Shown here in pieces: positions 33,209 through 41,883 of a DNA stretch of 64,000 nucleotides; positions within the stretch are counted from its first letter, which is position 1, and each line of letters starts with the position of its first letter. Origin of the DNA: Amycolatopsis sp. (lineage in GTDB: Bacteria; Actinomycetota; Actinomycetes; Mycobacteriales; Pseudonocardiaceae). Where the stretch lies: the NCBI RefSeq assembly GCF_025464955.1, contig NZ_JAODNM010000030.1:205126-269125 (forward strand), read 5' to 3'. Under the pieces are notes generated by a model, which searched no databases, was not told the origin of the DNA, and saw nothing but the letters and a program-made list of their open reading frames with translations. A program made the translations under genes and the position numbers.

Positions 33209-35344
33209 ATGCGATTGACGATCATCGGCGCCGGCGCGATCGGCGGCACCATCGGCGCTCATCTGATCCGGTCCGGTCACGAGGTGTTGCTGTGTGACGC
33301 GGATCCCGCGCACGTCGCGGCGATCAACGCCGGCGGGCTGACCATCGAAGGTCCGGTCGAGAACTTCACCGTGCCCGCGCGAGCGGTCACCCCGGAAGAC
33401 CTGCCCGGTGGCTTGGACCATGTCGCGGTCGCGGTGAAGAGCCAGCACACCGCGCAGGCCGCGGAGCTGCTCCGCGACCGGCTGTCGCCGACGGGCTACG
33501 TGGTCAGTTTCCAGAACGGGCTGACCGCGAATACGCTTTCCGACGTGGTGGGGCAGGCTCGTCTGATCGTCGGCTTTGTCAACTTCGGGGCGGATGTACT
33601 CGGTCCGGGCCGGATCATGCAAGGAAACGTCGGCACCTTTCGCTTGGGGGAGCTGACGGGGGAGATCACCCCGCGCCTGACCGAGCTCGCCGAAGCGCTG
33701 CCGTACGCCCAGCCCACGGACAATATTTTGGGCTTCTTATGGGGCAAGGAAGCTTACGGAGCCATGCTCTACGCGGGCGCGGTCTCCGACCTGTCGATCG
33801 CCGACACCCTGGAGGGGCCGCGGTGGCGGCCGCTGATGCTCGCGCTGGCGCGGGAGGTTCTCGCTCAGGCGCCGGTGAAACCGGAGGGGTTCGACGGGTT
33901 CGACCCGCAGGACCTGCCCGGCTCGCTCGACCGGTTGGTCGCGTTCAACCGCGCGAGCGCCAAGTCGCACAGCGGCGTCTACCGGGACTTGATGATCCGC
34001 CACCGCAAAACCGAGGTGGACGAGCTCCTTCGTGACCTCGACGGGCCGCTGACCACCTACACCGGGGCACTCATCAAGGCGATCGAGCGCGGTGAACGCA
34101 CCTGTGAGGTCGCGAACCTGGAGCTGCTCGCGGCCACCGAACGGGCGGAGCGGCTCGGCCGCCCCCTAGGCGCGGTCGTCGAGGTGTTCCCCGCACCCCG
34201 GCGGGCATCTTCGGGGCCACTGCACGGGGTCCAGGTCGCCGTGAAGGACATGATCGACATCGCGGGACACCAGCGGGGCAACGGCAATCCCGCGGTCACC
34301 GTGCCCGCCGCGGCCGACGCCGAGATCATCACCAGACTTCGGACAGCGGGCGCGGACGTCTTCGTGGCTGCCTCGCTGCTCGAATACGCCGCCGGCGCGG
34401 TCCATCCCGAGCTGCCGGAAGCGATGAACCCGCACCATCCGGGCCGGACCGCGGGTGGATCGAGCGGCGGTTCCGCGGCATTGGTCGGTGCCGGAGTGTG
34501 CCCGGTAGCGCTCGGCACGGACACCGGGGGTTCGATCCGGTTGCCCGCCCACTACTGCGGGACGGTCGGGTTCAAGCCGAGCCACGGTGCGCTGCCACTC
34601 GACGGGATCGAACCGCTCGCGCCGACACTCGACCACGTCGGCCTGCTCGCCCGTGATCTCGCCACCACCAACCAGGTCTTCTCGGCCTTGACGTCCAGGC
34701 AGGCCGCTCCGCCGGCCGGCCCGCTCCGGATCGGCGTCGTCCCCGGTCAGCTGGCGCACCCGGCGGTCGAAGACGACGTGGCCGGCGCGGTGCGGGCTGC
34801 GACGGCGCGCCTGCGCGACTCCGGCTGCACGGTCGAGGACGTGGACGGATCGGTCTTCGCGGAGCTGGAGGAGACCTTCTCTGCCATTCTGCTGTTCGAG
34901 GCGTGGCAGGTCCACGGCGCGCGAGTGCGGGAGCGGCCAGGTCACTACGGTCCGGAAACCCTGCGGTTGCTGCGTTCCGCCGCGGAGATCCGCGAGGAAA
35001 CGTACGAGGCCGCGGTCGCGACGAGGGCACGGCTGCTGCCCGCCGCGACCGAGGTCTACGCCGGCATCGACGTCCTGCTGACTCCGGCGGCTCCGTTCGT
35101 AGCGCCGGTCACGACGCCGCCGGTCGACACGCCGGAAGGCGCCGCGGAGGGCCAGTTCACCGGGATCTTCAACCTCACCGGGGATCCGGCCCTGGTCCTG
35201 CCCTGTGGCCGCGGCTCCGGCGGCCTGCCGGTCGGGCTGCAGCTGTCGTCACCGCCCGGTACCGACATGGCCCTTCTGGCCGCCGCCGCGTGGGTGGAGT
35301 CGGCACTGTGCGGCGGTGACGATCCCCTATGGACAGCGACGTGA
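33209..35344 (+). CDS. Ketopantoate-reductase-like/amidase fusion protein
   Basis: A 711-residue two-domain protein. Residues 1 to about 300 are a ketopantoate-reductase-like domain: IIGAGAIGGTIGAHLI for NADP(H), VSFQNGL, LWGKEAY with the usual active-site Lys, and RKTEVDEL. Residues about 330-711 are an amidase-signature domain with Lys346 (VAVKD), Ser418 (AGGSSGGSAA) and Ser442 (GTDTGGSIRLP). The usual N-terminal helices of an amidase are missing, as if the reductase replaced them. No frameshift separates the two. The same island encodes separate copies of both domains (36935, 43116). Confidence 0.88.
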   Translation: MRLTIIGAGAIGGTIGAHLIRSGHEVLLCDADPAHVAAINAGGLTIEGPVENFTVPARAVTPEDLPGGLDHVAVAVKSQHTAQAAELLRDRLSPTGYVVSFQNGLTANTLSDVVGQARLIVGFVNFGADVLGPGRIMQGNVGTFRLGELTGEITPRLTELAEALPYAQPTDNILGFLWGKEAYGAMLYAGAVSDLSIADTLEGPRWRPLMLALAREVLAQAPVKPEGFDGFDPQDLPGSLDRLVAFNRASAKSHSGVYRDLMIRHRKTEVDELLRDLDGPLTTYTGALIKAIERGERTCEVANLELLAATERAERLGRPLGAVVEVFPAPRRASSGPLHGVQVAVKDMIDIAGHQRGNGNPAVTVPAAADAEIITRLRTAGADVFVAASLLEYAAGAVHPELPEAMNPHHPGRTAGGSSGGSAALVGAGVCPVALGTDTGGSIRLPAHYCGTVGFKPSHGALPLDGIEPLAPTLDHVGLLARDLATTNQVFSALTSRQAAPPAGPLRIGVVPGQLAHPAVEDDVAGAVRAATARLRDSGCTVEDVDGSVFAELEETFSAILLFEAWQVHGARVRERPGHYGPETLRLLRSAAEIREETYEAAVATRARLLPAATEVYAGIDVLLTPAAPFVAPVTTPPVDTPEGAAEGQFTGIFNLTGDPALVLPCGRGSGGLPVGLQLSSPPGTDMALLAAAAWVESALCGGDDPLWTAT

Positions 35345-35394
35345 CCCGGTCGCTCGGGTAAGACGGTATCGACCATTCAGTCCGGTCTTGTACA

Positions 35395-35407
35395 GTCACG
35401 ACGTGAC
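35395..35407. promoter_or_regulatory. 13-bp palindrome upstream of lacI-type gene
   Basis: GTCACG-A-CGTGAC is a perfect 13-bp palindrome 56 bp before the LacI-family start. It lies in the 119-bp gap after the fusion gene. It could be an autoregulatory site, though it does not resemble the AGGCAAA/TTTGCCT repeat found downstream of the same gene. Confidence 0.35.
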
Positions 35408-35463
35408 ATGCGCTTTCTCGCTCCGATGGCGGCCGCCGATCGGCGTCCGGCCCGCGTGTCCGC

Positions 35464-36534
35464 GTGCACAGTGGGGAGAATCCGGCCATTAACCACGGGG
35501 GTAAGGGTTCCGAGAACCGGCGCCCACGCCTGGCCGATATCGCGGAGGCTGTGGGCCTGCACGTTTCGACGGTTTCGCGGGTGCTCAACGACGACGCGAG
35601 TCTCTCGATCAGGCCGGAGACACGCGATCGCATCCTGGCCACCGCTCGGCGCCAGCGATACCGCCCCAACGCGATGGCCAGAGGCCTGAAACAGGCTCGC
35701 ACCGGGGCGCTGGCCATGGTCGTTCCCCTGCTGCGCAACCCGATCTGGGCGAGCATCCAGCGCGGTGCGCTCCAGGCCGCGGTTGATGGCGGCCAGGTCG
35801 TGATGATCCTCGAGGAGCCGCCGGACCATGCCCGTCCTCCGGCGGATTACCAGTACCTCGTCGAGGAGAGCAGGGCGGACGGGCTGCTGATCGCGACCGC
35901 CCAGCGGTCGGCCGGCGAACGGTCCCGTACGCCCACCGTGCCGCACGTCTACCTCAATCGGCGCGGCCCGCGGCCGGGCAACAACGTCGTGATGGACGAG
36001 GAAAAGGCGATGCGCCTGTTCGTCGAACGGCTGTCCGGCCTCGGGCACCGACGGCTCGGCGTGCTCGACGGGTTCAAGACCATCGACACCGTGTACCGCC
36101 GCACGACCGCGATCCGGCGGCTGTGCGCTGAGCACGGCATGTCCGCTGCCTTCGTGCACGCCGAGGACACCGAGGCCGGCGGATACGACGCCACGATGGG
36201 GCTGCTCGCCCGGCGTGACGTGCCGACGGCCATCGGAATCGGGAACCTGAACCAGCTCTTCGGCGCCATGAAGGCGTTGCGGGAGCGGGGCGCGTCGGTG
36301 CCGGAGGACATGTCGCTCGTCAGCTTCGACGAGGACGACTGCCTCGGTTACCTCGAGGTCCCGGTCACCAGCGTGAGTATGCCGCTGGAGGCGCTCGGCG
36401 CGGCCGCGGTGCGCGCACTGATCGAACGGGTCAACGGCGGGTCCGGTACCGATGTGCTGCTGTCGGATCCGCTGGTCCTCGTCGAGCGCGCCTCTGCCGC
36501 CGAACCAAGGCCGGCGCGTCGGCTGCGTCTCTGA
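35464..36534 (+). CDS. LacI-family transcriptional regulator
   Basis: A 356-residue regulator: a 20-residue lead, the LacI HTH (RPRLADIAEAVGLHVSTVSR, then VLNDDASLSIRPETRDRI) with hinge YRPNAMARGLKQ, and a periplasmic-binding-protein-like sensor domain ending near SFDEDDCLGYLEVPVTSV. It sits between the fusion gene and the long amidase operon starting at 36690, and probably controls that operon. The GTG at 35464 is tentative because no clear ribosome site is seen. Confidence 0.9.
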   Translation: MHSGENPAINHGGKGSENRRPRLADIAEAVGLHVSTVSRVLNDDASLSIRPETRDRILATARRQRYRPNAMARGLKQARTGALAMVVPLLRNPIWASIQRGALQAAVDGGQVVMILEEPPDHARPPADYQYLVEESRADGLLIATAQRSAGERSRTPTVPHVYLNRRGPRPGNNVVMDEEKAMRLFVERLSGLGHRRLGVLDGFKTIDTVYRRTTAIRRLCAEHGMSAAFVHAEDTEAGGYDATMGLLARRDVPTAIGIGNLNQLFGAMKALRERGASVPEDMSLVSFDEDDCLGYLEVPVTSVSMPLEALGAAAVRALIERVNGGSGTDVLLSDPLVLVERASAAEPRPARRLRL

Positions 36535-36661
36535 CCTGCAGTTTCGCGGTTTCCCGACGGTCACCCCCGGTCATCTGTCGTGCACTGATGGCGACAAGTT
36601 TCCGGCTCGTTTCGGCCGCGCGGTTCACGAAACAAACGATTTACTACGAGAGGATTGCCGT

Positions 36662-36677
36662 AGGCAAACCTTTGCCT
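36662..36677. promoter_or_regulatory. 16-bp operator candidate before amidase operon
   Basis: AGGCAAA (36662-36668) and TTTGCCT (36671-36677) form a perfect inverted repeat around CC. The size and symmetry fit LacI-family operators. It ends 12 bp before the start of the AtzG-like gene, the first of an 11-gene operon, and lies directly downstream of the lacI-type gene. Confidence 0.5.
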
Positions 36678-36689
36678 TAGTTTTCCCGC

Positions 36690-36938
36690 ATGCGACCGAT
36701 CGGGAGTACCAGCGGCTCGAAGTACCCGCAGCCGACCGCGGAGGTGTCCGCGGAGATCGTCCGGCGGCTCGCCGGGATCGTCTCGCTCTATCACGGCGAG
36801 ACCCTTTCGCCGGCGCAGTTGGACGCGGTCCGGATCTGTGTCACGGCGCAGGTGGCGGCGGCGGAACGGCTGCACCGGTTTCCCCTCGCCAACGACCGGG
36901 AGCCGATGTTCACGGTGAATGCCGGATTCCCCGGATGA
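36690..36938 (+). CDS. AtzG-like/DUF4089-type small amidase partner
   Basis: An 82-residue helical protein. The helix pair AEIVRRLAGIVSLYHGETLS and QLDAVRICVTAQVAAAERLH, followed by RFPLANDREPMF, resembles the small AtzG/DUF4089 and GatC-like subunits that pair with amidases. Its stop overlaps the ATG of the amidase gene (ATGA), supporting such a pairing. The ATG at 36690 follows the operator candidate closely and has no obvious ribosome site. The family call is by pattern and moderate in strength. Confidence 0.65.
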   Translation: MRPIGSTSGSKYPQPTAEVSAEIVRRLAGIVSLYHGETLSPAQLDAVRICVTAQVAAAERLHRFPLANDREPMFTVNAGFPG

Positions 36939-38365
36939 CCAAGGACGAAATCGCCTTCCTGAACATCCGGGAGCTCGGCGCCCTGCTGCGTGCGGGCGAT
37001 CTCTCGCCGACGAAGCTCACCGAGCTGTGCCTGCGGCGCCTCGACGATATCGGCCGCCGGCTCAACGCCGTCGTCACCGTGACCGAGGACGTGGCGTACC
37101 GCGAGGCGGCACTGGCCGAGACAGAGCTGCGCGCCGGCTTGGATCGCGGGCCGCTGCACGGAATTCCCTACGGGCTCAAGGACATCATCAGCGCCACCGG
37201 TGCGCCGACGACCTGGGGTGCGTTCCCGGACCAGCGTTTCGAGCAGGAGGCGACGGTGACGCGCAAGCTGCGTGACGCCGGAGCCGTCCTGCTCGCGAAG
37301 GTGGCCACCATCGAGCTGGCTGGCGGGATGGGCTACGGCAACCCCGACGCGTCGATCACCGGCGCACCCGGAAACCCTTGGCACACCGGAAGATGGACGA
37401 ACGGCTCGTCGAGCGGGCCTGGCGCGGTGGTCGGTGCGGGCGTGCTTCCGTTCGCGATCGGCAGCGACACCGGTGGGTCGATCCTGCTGCCTGCCGCCTT
37501 CACGGGCACGGCCGGGCTCCGCGCGACCTACGGCCGCGTGAGCCGCGCCGGCGCGATGACGTTGTGCTGGACGCTGGACCGGCTGGGGCCTCTGTGCCGC
37601 TGTGCCGACGACTGCGGCCTCGTGCTGGAGGCCATCGCCGGACCGGATCCGCGAGACCCTTCGACACTCGGCGAGGGCTACCAATACCGCCGGGCGCGCC
37701 CTCGCCGCGACGGGTTCCGGTTCGGTGTCGTCGCCGGCGCCGATGAGGGCGTGGAACCCGAGGTGCGGGCGAACTTCGCGGGATCTTTGGCGCTGCTGGG
37801 GGAGATCGGCACGATCGAAGAGGTCGAACTGCCGGAGCTGCCCTACGACGACGTGGCGGAGATCGTGATCGGTGCCGAGGCGTATGCGGCCTTCGACGAG
37901 TTCATCGCGGCAGGCGGCACCGGCGGGCTCACCGCGGCGAAGGCACACACCCACCGGCTCGCCGGTGCCGTCCTGCCGGCGCACGACTACCTGCGCGCAC
38001 AACGCATTCGCCGCGTGATCGCCACCGAGTTCGGCGAGCTCGCCGGCCGCTACGACGCGCTCGTGGCGCCCACCCTCGGCGTGGTGGCCACCGGCCGCGG
38101 CGAGGACTTCGAATACATGCTCCCCGGTGCTTTCCCGCGGCCACTGAACTTTGCCGGTGTGCTGTCCGGAACCCCGACGATCTCCGTCCTCAACGGCCTC
38201 GGCCGGGACGGGCTGCCCACCGGGATCCAGTTCGCTGGCGCGCCGCTGCGCGAGAACGCCGTCATCGACGCCGCCAGTGCGCTGGAGGCTCGCGCGGGTA
38301 CCACGGCGCTGCGGCCGGACGGCCCGCATGGTGTCGCGGCGGCGGGGAGGGGCCACCCGGCATGA
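36935..38365 (+). CDS. Amidase-signature hydrolase
   Basis: A 476-residue amidase. The Ser-cisSer-Lys triad is Lys82 (YGLKDIIS), Ser158 (TNGSSSGPGAV) and Ser182 (GSDTGGSILLPA). The usual GGSSGGS loop is changed to NGSSSGPG, as in some AtzE/GatA relatives. A C-terminal FAGVLSGTPTISVLNG segment is typical. Together with the small protein before it, this would be a two-subunit amidase acting on an imported amide or peptide. It overlaps the first permease gene by 4 bp. Confidence 0.9.
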   Translation: MTKDEIAFLNIRELGALLRAGDLSPTKLTELCLRRLDDIGRRLNAVVTVTEDVAYREAALAETELRAGLDRGPLHGIPYGLKDIISATGAPTTWGAFPDQRFEQEATVTRKLRDAGAVLLAKVATIELAGGMGYGNPDASITGAPGNPWHTGRWTNGSSSGPGAVVGAGVLPFAIGSDTGGSILLPAAFTGTAGLRATYGRVSRAGAMTLCWTLDRLGPLCRCADDCGLVLEAIAGPDPRDPSTLGEGYQYRRARPRRDGFRFGVVAGADEGVEPEVRANFAGSLALLGEIGTIEEVELPELPYDDVAEIVIGAEAYAAFDEFIAAGGTGGLTAAKAHTHRLAGAVLPAHDYLRAQRIRRVIATEFGELAGRYDALVAPTLGVVATGRGEDFEYMLPGAFPRPLNFAGVLSGTPTISVLNGLGRDGLPTGIQFAGAPLRENAVIDAASALEARAGTTALRPDGPHGVAAAGRGHPA

Positions 38366-39285
38366 GCGTGTACGTCCTGCGCAGGGTGCTTTCCATCGTC
38401 GCGCTCGCCATCGGCATCAGCATCCTCGTCTTCCTGATCATCAGGCTGATCCCGGGCGATCCCGCGCTGTCGCTGCTGGGCACCAACGCGGGTGACCCGG
38501 CGCTGGTCGCCCGCCTGCACCAGCAGCTCGGGCTCGACGAGTCGATGCCCGCGCAGTACCTGCGGTGGGTGGGCGGCGTTCTGCACGGGGACTTCGGTTA
38601 CTCCTACGGCAGCCAGCAGTCGGTCGGCTCGTTGCTGGCGGCGAACTTCCCGGCCACCCTCGAGCTGACGGTGGCCGGCCTCGCGCTGTCGCTGGTCTTC
38701 GGCGGCTTGATCGGCATCGTGGCCGCGCTCCGACGCAACCGGGCGGCCGACACCGTCGCCATGGGGTTCGCGCTGACCTGTATGTCGATTCCCAGTTTCT
38801 GGCTGGGGCTGCTGCTGATCCTGCTCTTCGCGGTACAGATTCCGATCTTCGACGTGGTCGGTGGCACCTCGCTCAAGGGACTGGTCCTGCCGGCGGTGAC
38901 GCTCGCACTGGGCAGCATCGGCTTCAACGCGCGGTTCGTGCGTTCCAGCGTGATCAATGCCCAGCAGCAGAACCACGTCATCACCGCGCAGGCGAAGGGG
39001 ATCACCGGTCCACAGGTCTTCCGCCGCCACGTCCTGCGCAACGCGCTGCTGCCGATCCTGACCATCACCGGCTTGCAGGTCGGCCAGCTGATCTCGGGCG
39101 TGGTGCTCGTGGAGACAGTGTTCTCGCGACCGGGGATCGGGCGTCTGCTGGTGCAGTCGATCCTGGCCAAGGACTACCTGACGGTGCAGGCGGTCGTACT
39201 CATCATCGCGGTGTTCTACGCGCTGACCAACTTCGTGGTCGACCTGCTCTATCCCGTGCTCGATCCCCGCGTCGCGAACCGGTAG
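38362..39285 (+). CDS. ABC permease (DppB-like), system 2
   Basis: A 307-residue permease with the DppB N-terminus (LRRVLSIVALAIGISILVFL, RLIPGDPALSLLG), an EAA loop TAQAKGITGPQVFRRHVLRN and the RPGIGRLLV turn. It is the third gene of the LacI-linked operon. The importer genes of this system are split: permeases and SBP here, ATPases at 44147-46134, with two catabolic genes between. Confidence 0.92.
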   Translation: MSVYVLRRVLSIVALAIGISILVFLIIRLIPGDPALSLLGTNAGDPALVARLHQQLGLDESMPAQYLRWVGGVLHGDFGYSYGSQQSVGSLLAANFPATLELTVAGLALSLVFGGLIGIVAALRRNRAADTVAMGFALTCMSIPSFWLGLLLILLFAVQIPIFDVVGGTSLKGLVLPAVTLALGSIGFNARFVRSSVINAQQQNHVITAQAKGITGPQVFRRHVLRNALLPILTITGLQVGQLISGVVLVETVFSRPGIGRLLVQSILAKDYLTVQAVVLIIAVFYALTNFVVDLLYPVLDPRVANR

Positions 39286-39299
39286 CGGAAGGAGAAGCC

Positions 39300-40226
39300 A
39301 TGCAGCCGAACATCGCACCACTCGTCACCCCGGAGCCGGACGGGCGACTTGCCGCCGAACCGGTCCCGTCAGGGGTATCGGGGCGGCGGCGGGTACTACA
39401 GGCACTGCGGCACCGCAGTCTGTTTACGGGCACCGTGCTCTGTCTCGTCCTGGTGGCGCTGGTGCTCCTCGCCCCGCTGCTGACCTCCGCCGACCCCGAC
39501 ATACAGGATCCCTTGTCCGCCTTCGCGTCCCCATCCGGGGCGCATCTGATGGGCGCCGACTCCTTCGGTCGTGACCTGCTCGCGAGAGTGCTCTACGGCG
39601 GCCGCACAACGATGATCGCGAGCCTGTGCGTGGTGGTGCTGGGTGGGGTGATCGGCACCGCGCTCGGCCTCGTGGCCGGGTATTTCGGTGGTGTGGCCGG
39701 GTTCGTCATCATGCGGCTGGTCGACCTGCTGCTCGCGTTTCCCGGCATCCTGCTCGCACTGGCTGTCGCCGCCGTGCTCGGGCCAGGGCTGTCCAACGGC
39801 GTTATCGCGGTCGCGGTCATCCTCGTGCCGGTGTACGCCCGCCTGGTCGAGGGCGCCACGGTCGAGGTGCTCCACCTGCCGTATGTGGACGCGGCGGTGA
39901 CACTCGGCGCCGGTCCCTGGCAGATCATCCGCAGGCACATCCTGCCCAATGTCGCGTCCGGAATCATCGTGCTGACCACGTCGTGGCTGGGCATCGCCGC
40001 GCTCTGGATCGCCGCGCTCGGCTTCATCGGGCTCGGCGTGCAACCGCCCACCGCGGAATGGGGCGCGATCCTCAACGACGGCGCCAACTACATCACGGTC
40101 GCCTGGTGGATCACCGTGTTCCCCGGCGTCTTTCTGGCTTTGTTCGTGGTCGGTGTGAACCTGCTCGGCGACGGCCTGCGCGACGAACTCGACCCCACCC
40201 TCTCCCGAAATCCGTCCTCCAGCTAA
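39300..40226 (+). CDS. ABC permease (DppC-like), system 2
   Basis: A 308-residue permease with the DppC region MGADSFGRDLLARVLYGGR, an EAA loop AAVTLGAGPWQIIRRHILPN and the end GLGVQPPTAEWGAIL. The ATG at 39300 has GGAAGGAG just upstream. It pairs with the permease encoded before it. Confidence 0.92.
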   Translation: MQPNIAPLVTPEPDGRLAAEPVPSGVSGRRRVLQALRHRSLFTGTVLCLVLVALVLLAPLLTSADPDIQDPLSAFASPSGAHLMGADSFGRDLLARVLYGGRTTMIASLCVVVLGGVIGTALGLVAGYFGGVAGFVIMRLVDLLLAFPGILLALAVAAVLGPGLSNGVIAVAVILVPVYARLVEGATVEVLHLPYVDAAVTLGAGPWQIIRRHILPNVASGIIVLTTSWLGIAALWIAALGFIGLGVQPPTAEWGAILNDGANYITVAWWITVFPGVFLALFVVGVNLLGDGLRDELDPTLSRNPSSS

Positions 40227-40238
40227 GGAGTTCCGCAA

Positions 40239-41846
40239 GTGAGGTTCACACGGAAATCGGTGCCGTTGACGGCACTTTCGATGCTGCTGGTGGCGGCACT
40301 CGCCGCCTGCGGCGGATCCGGTGCCTCCACGGGTGCCGCCGGCCCTCTCGACAAGACGGCCAAGCTCACCCTGGGCTGGGCCGAACCGGTCGACACCCTG
40401 AACCCGGCCACGACCGGCAACCGCGACGTCGGCCCGATCGACTCGAACATCTTCGACACCCTCGTCTGGCTCACGCCGGACTTCAAGGTGACGCCCGACC
40501 TCGCCACCAAGTGGGAGGTCTCGCCGGACAACAAGACGTACACGTTCACGCTGCGCCAGGGCGTGAAGTTCCACGACGGCACGCCGTTCGACGCCGCTGC
40601 CGTCGTCGCCAACGTCAACTACATCACCGACAAGGCGACGCAGTCCAACATCGCGCTAGGCCTGCTCGGTCCGTGTACCACGGCGAAGGCAACCGCGCAG
40701 TTCACCGTCACCCTTGCCTGCTCGACGCCCTACGCCCCGCTGCTCGCCCAGCTCGGTGAGCCTTACCTTGGCGTGCAGTCGCCGGCCGCGATCAAGCAGT
40801 ACGGCAAGGACCTGGGCCTGCACCCCGTCGGCACCGGGCCGTTCGCCTTCGTCAGCTACACCCCCAACCAGAGCGTCGTGCTCAAGCGCAACGAGGGTTA
40901 CCAGTGGGGTCCCGCGGCCACCAGCCACCCGGGACCGCCGGACATCGCGCAGCTGACGTTCCAGATCGTGCCGAGCTCACAGTCCAGGGTCAGCCAGTTC
41001 CAAAGTGGACAATCGGACTTCATGCAGGAGACACCGGGCATCTTCTGGAACACCCTGCAGAAGAGCGGAAAATACAACGCGGTCCGGTTCCCGATCAGCG
41101 GGATGGGCATCTTCTCGCCGATCAACGCCGGCAGCTGGCCCACCAGCGACCCGGCCGTGCGCAAGGCGATCATGTATGCGGTCGACAAGGCCGGCGCCGT
41201 CAAGGTCGCCGACGACGGCGTCTTCGCGCCGAGCAACACGCCGTTGCAGAAGGGCATGACGGGTTATGACTCGTCGCTGGAGAACTCGTACACCTACAAC
41301 CCCGCCAAGGCCGAGGCGACGCTGCAAGCCGGTGGCTGGACGAAGGTCGGCGGAATTTATCAGAAGGACGGCAAACCGCTGGCCATCAACATCACCGCGA
41401 TCTCCTCGGTGCCCGAGTATCCGCTGATCGCCCAGGCGATTCAGGGCTATCTGCGGGCCGTCGGGATGGACGCGACGGTGACCCAGCTCGCGACGCCGGC
41501 CTGGCTGGCGGCCAACATCCAGGGCAACATGTCGCTGACCCCGCTGCAGTACATCGCGGTCGACCCCGACGCACTGCACCTGTGGTTCCTGCCGGGCCAG
41601 TACTTCAACTGGAGCCACTTCACCGACCCGGCCCTGACTGCGCTGATCAGCCAGGGCCAGCAGGAGTCCGATCCGGCGAAGCGGCTGTCCATCTACGCGC
41701 AGGCGCAGAAGATCATCATGGACCAGGCCGTGCTGATGCCCATCCATGAGAACGTCGACCTGGTGATGACCTCGAAGAAGCTGACGGGTTTGCAGTACTC
41801 CGGCGGTGGTTTCGAGTACTTCGGCGCCGCCTCGATGACGAAGTGA
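40239..41846 (+). CDS. Peptide-type ABC substrate-binding lipoprotein, system 2
   Basis: A 535-residue SBP family 5 protein. The signal peptide ends in the lipobox LAAC, giving a lipid-anchored protein; there is no twin-arginine motif, unlike the other two binding proteins here. Family blocks include LATKWEVSPDNKTYTFTLRQ and GVKFHDGTPFDAAAVVANVN. GTG 40239 has AAGGAG 9 nt upstream. The ligand is unknown, but the amidase and hydantoinase-like genes in the operon suggest an amide-rich compound. Confidence 0.9.
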   Translation: MRFTRKSVPLTALSMLLVAALAACGGSGASTGAAGPLDKTAKLTLGWAEPVDTLNPATTGNRDVGPIDSNIFDTLVWLTPDFKVTPDLATKWEVSPDNKTYTFTLRQGVKFHDGTPFDAAAVVANVNYITDKATQSNIALGLLGPCTTAKATAQFTVTLACSTPYAPLLAQLGEPYLGVQSPAAIKQYGKDLGLHPVGTGPFAFVSYTPNQSVVLKRNEGYQWGPAATSHPGPPDIAQLTFQIVPSSQSRVSQFQSGQSDFMQETPGIFWNTLQKSGKYNAVRFPISGMGIFSPINAGSWPTSDPAVRKAIMYAVDKAGAVKVADDGVFAPSNTPLQKGMTGYDSSLENSYTYNPAKAEATLQAGGWTKVGGIYQKDGKPLAINITAISSVPEYPLIAQAIQGYLRAVGMDATVTQLATPAWLAANIQGNMSLTPLQYIAVDPDALHLWFLPGQYFNWSHFTDPALTALISQGQQESDPAKRLSIYAQAQKIIMDQAVLMPIHENVDLVMTSKKLTGLQYSGGGFEYFGAASMTK

Positions 41847-41883
41847 CCCGCCCGAACGTGATCCGAAGGAACGGAGCCCGACC

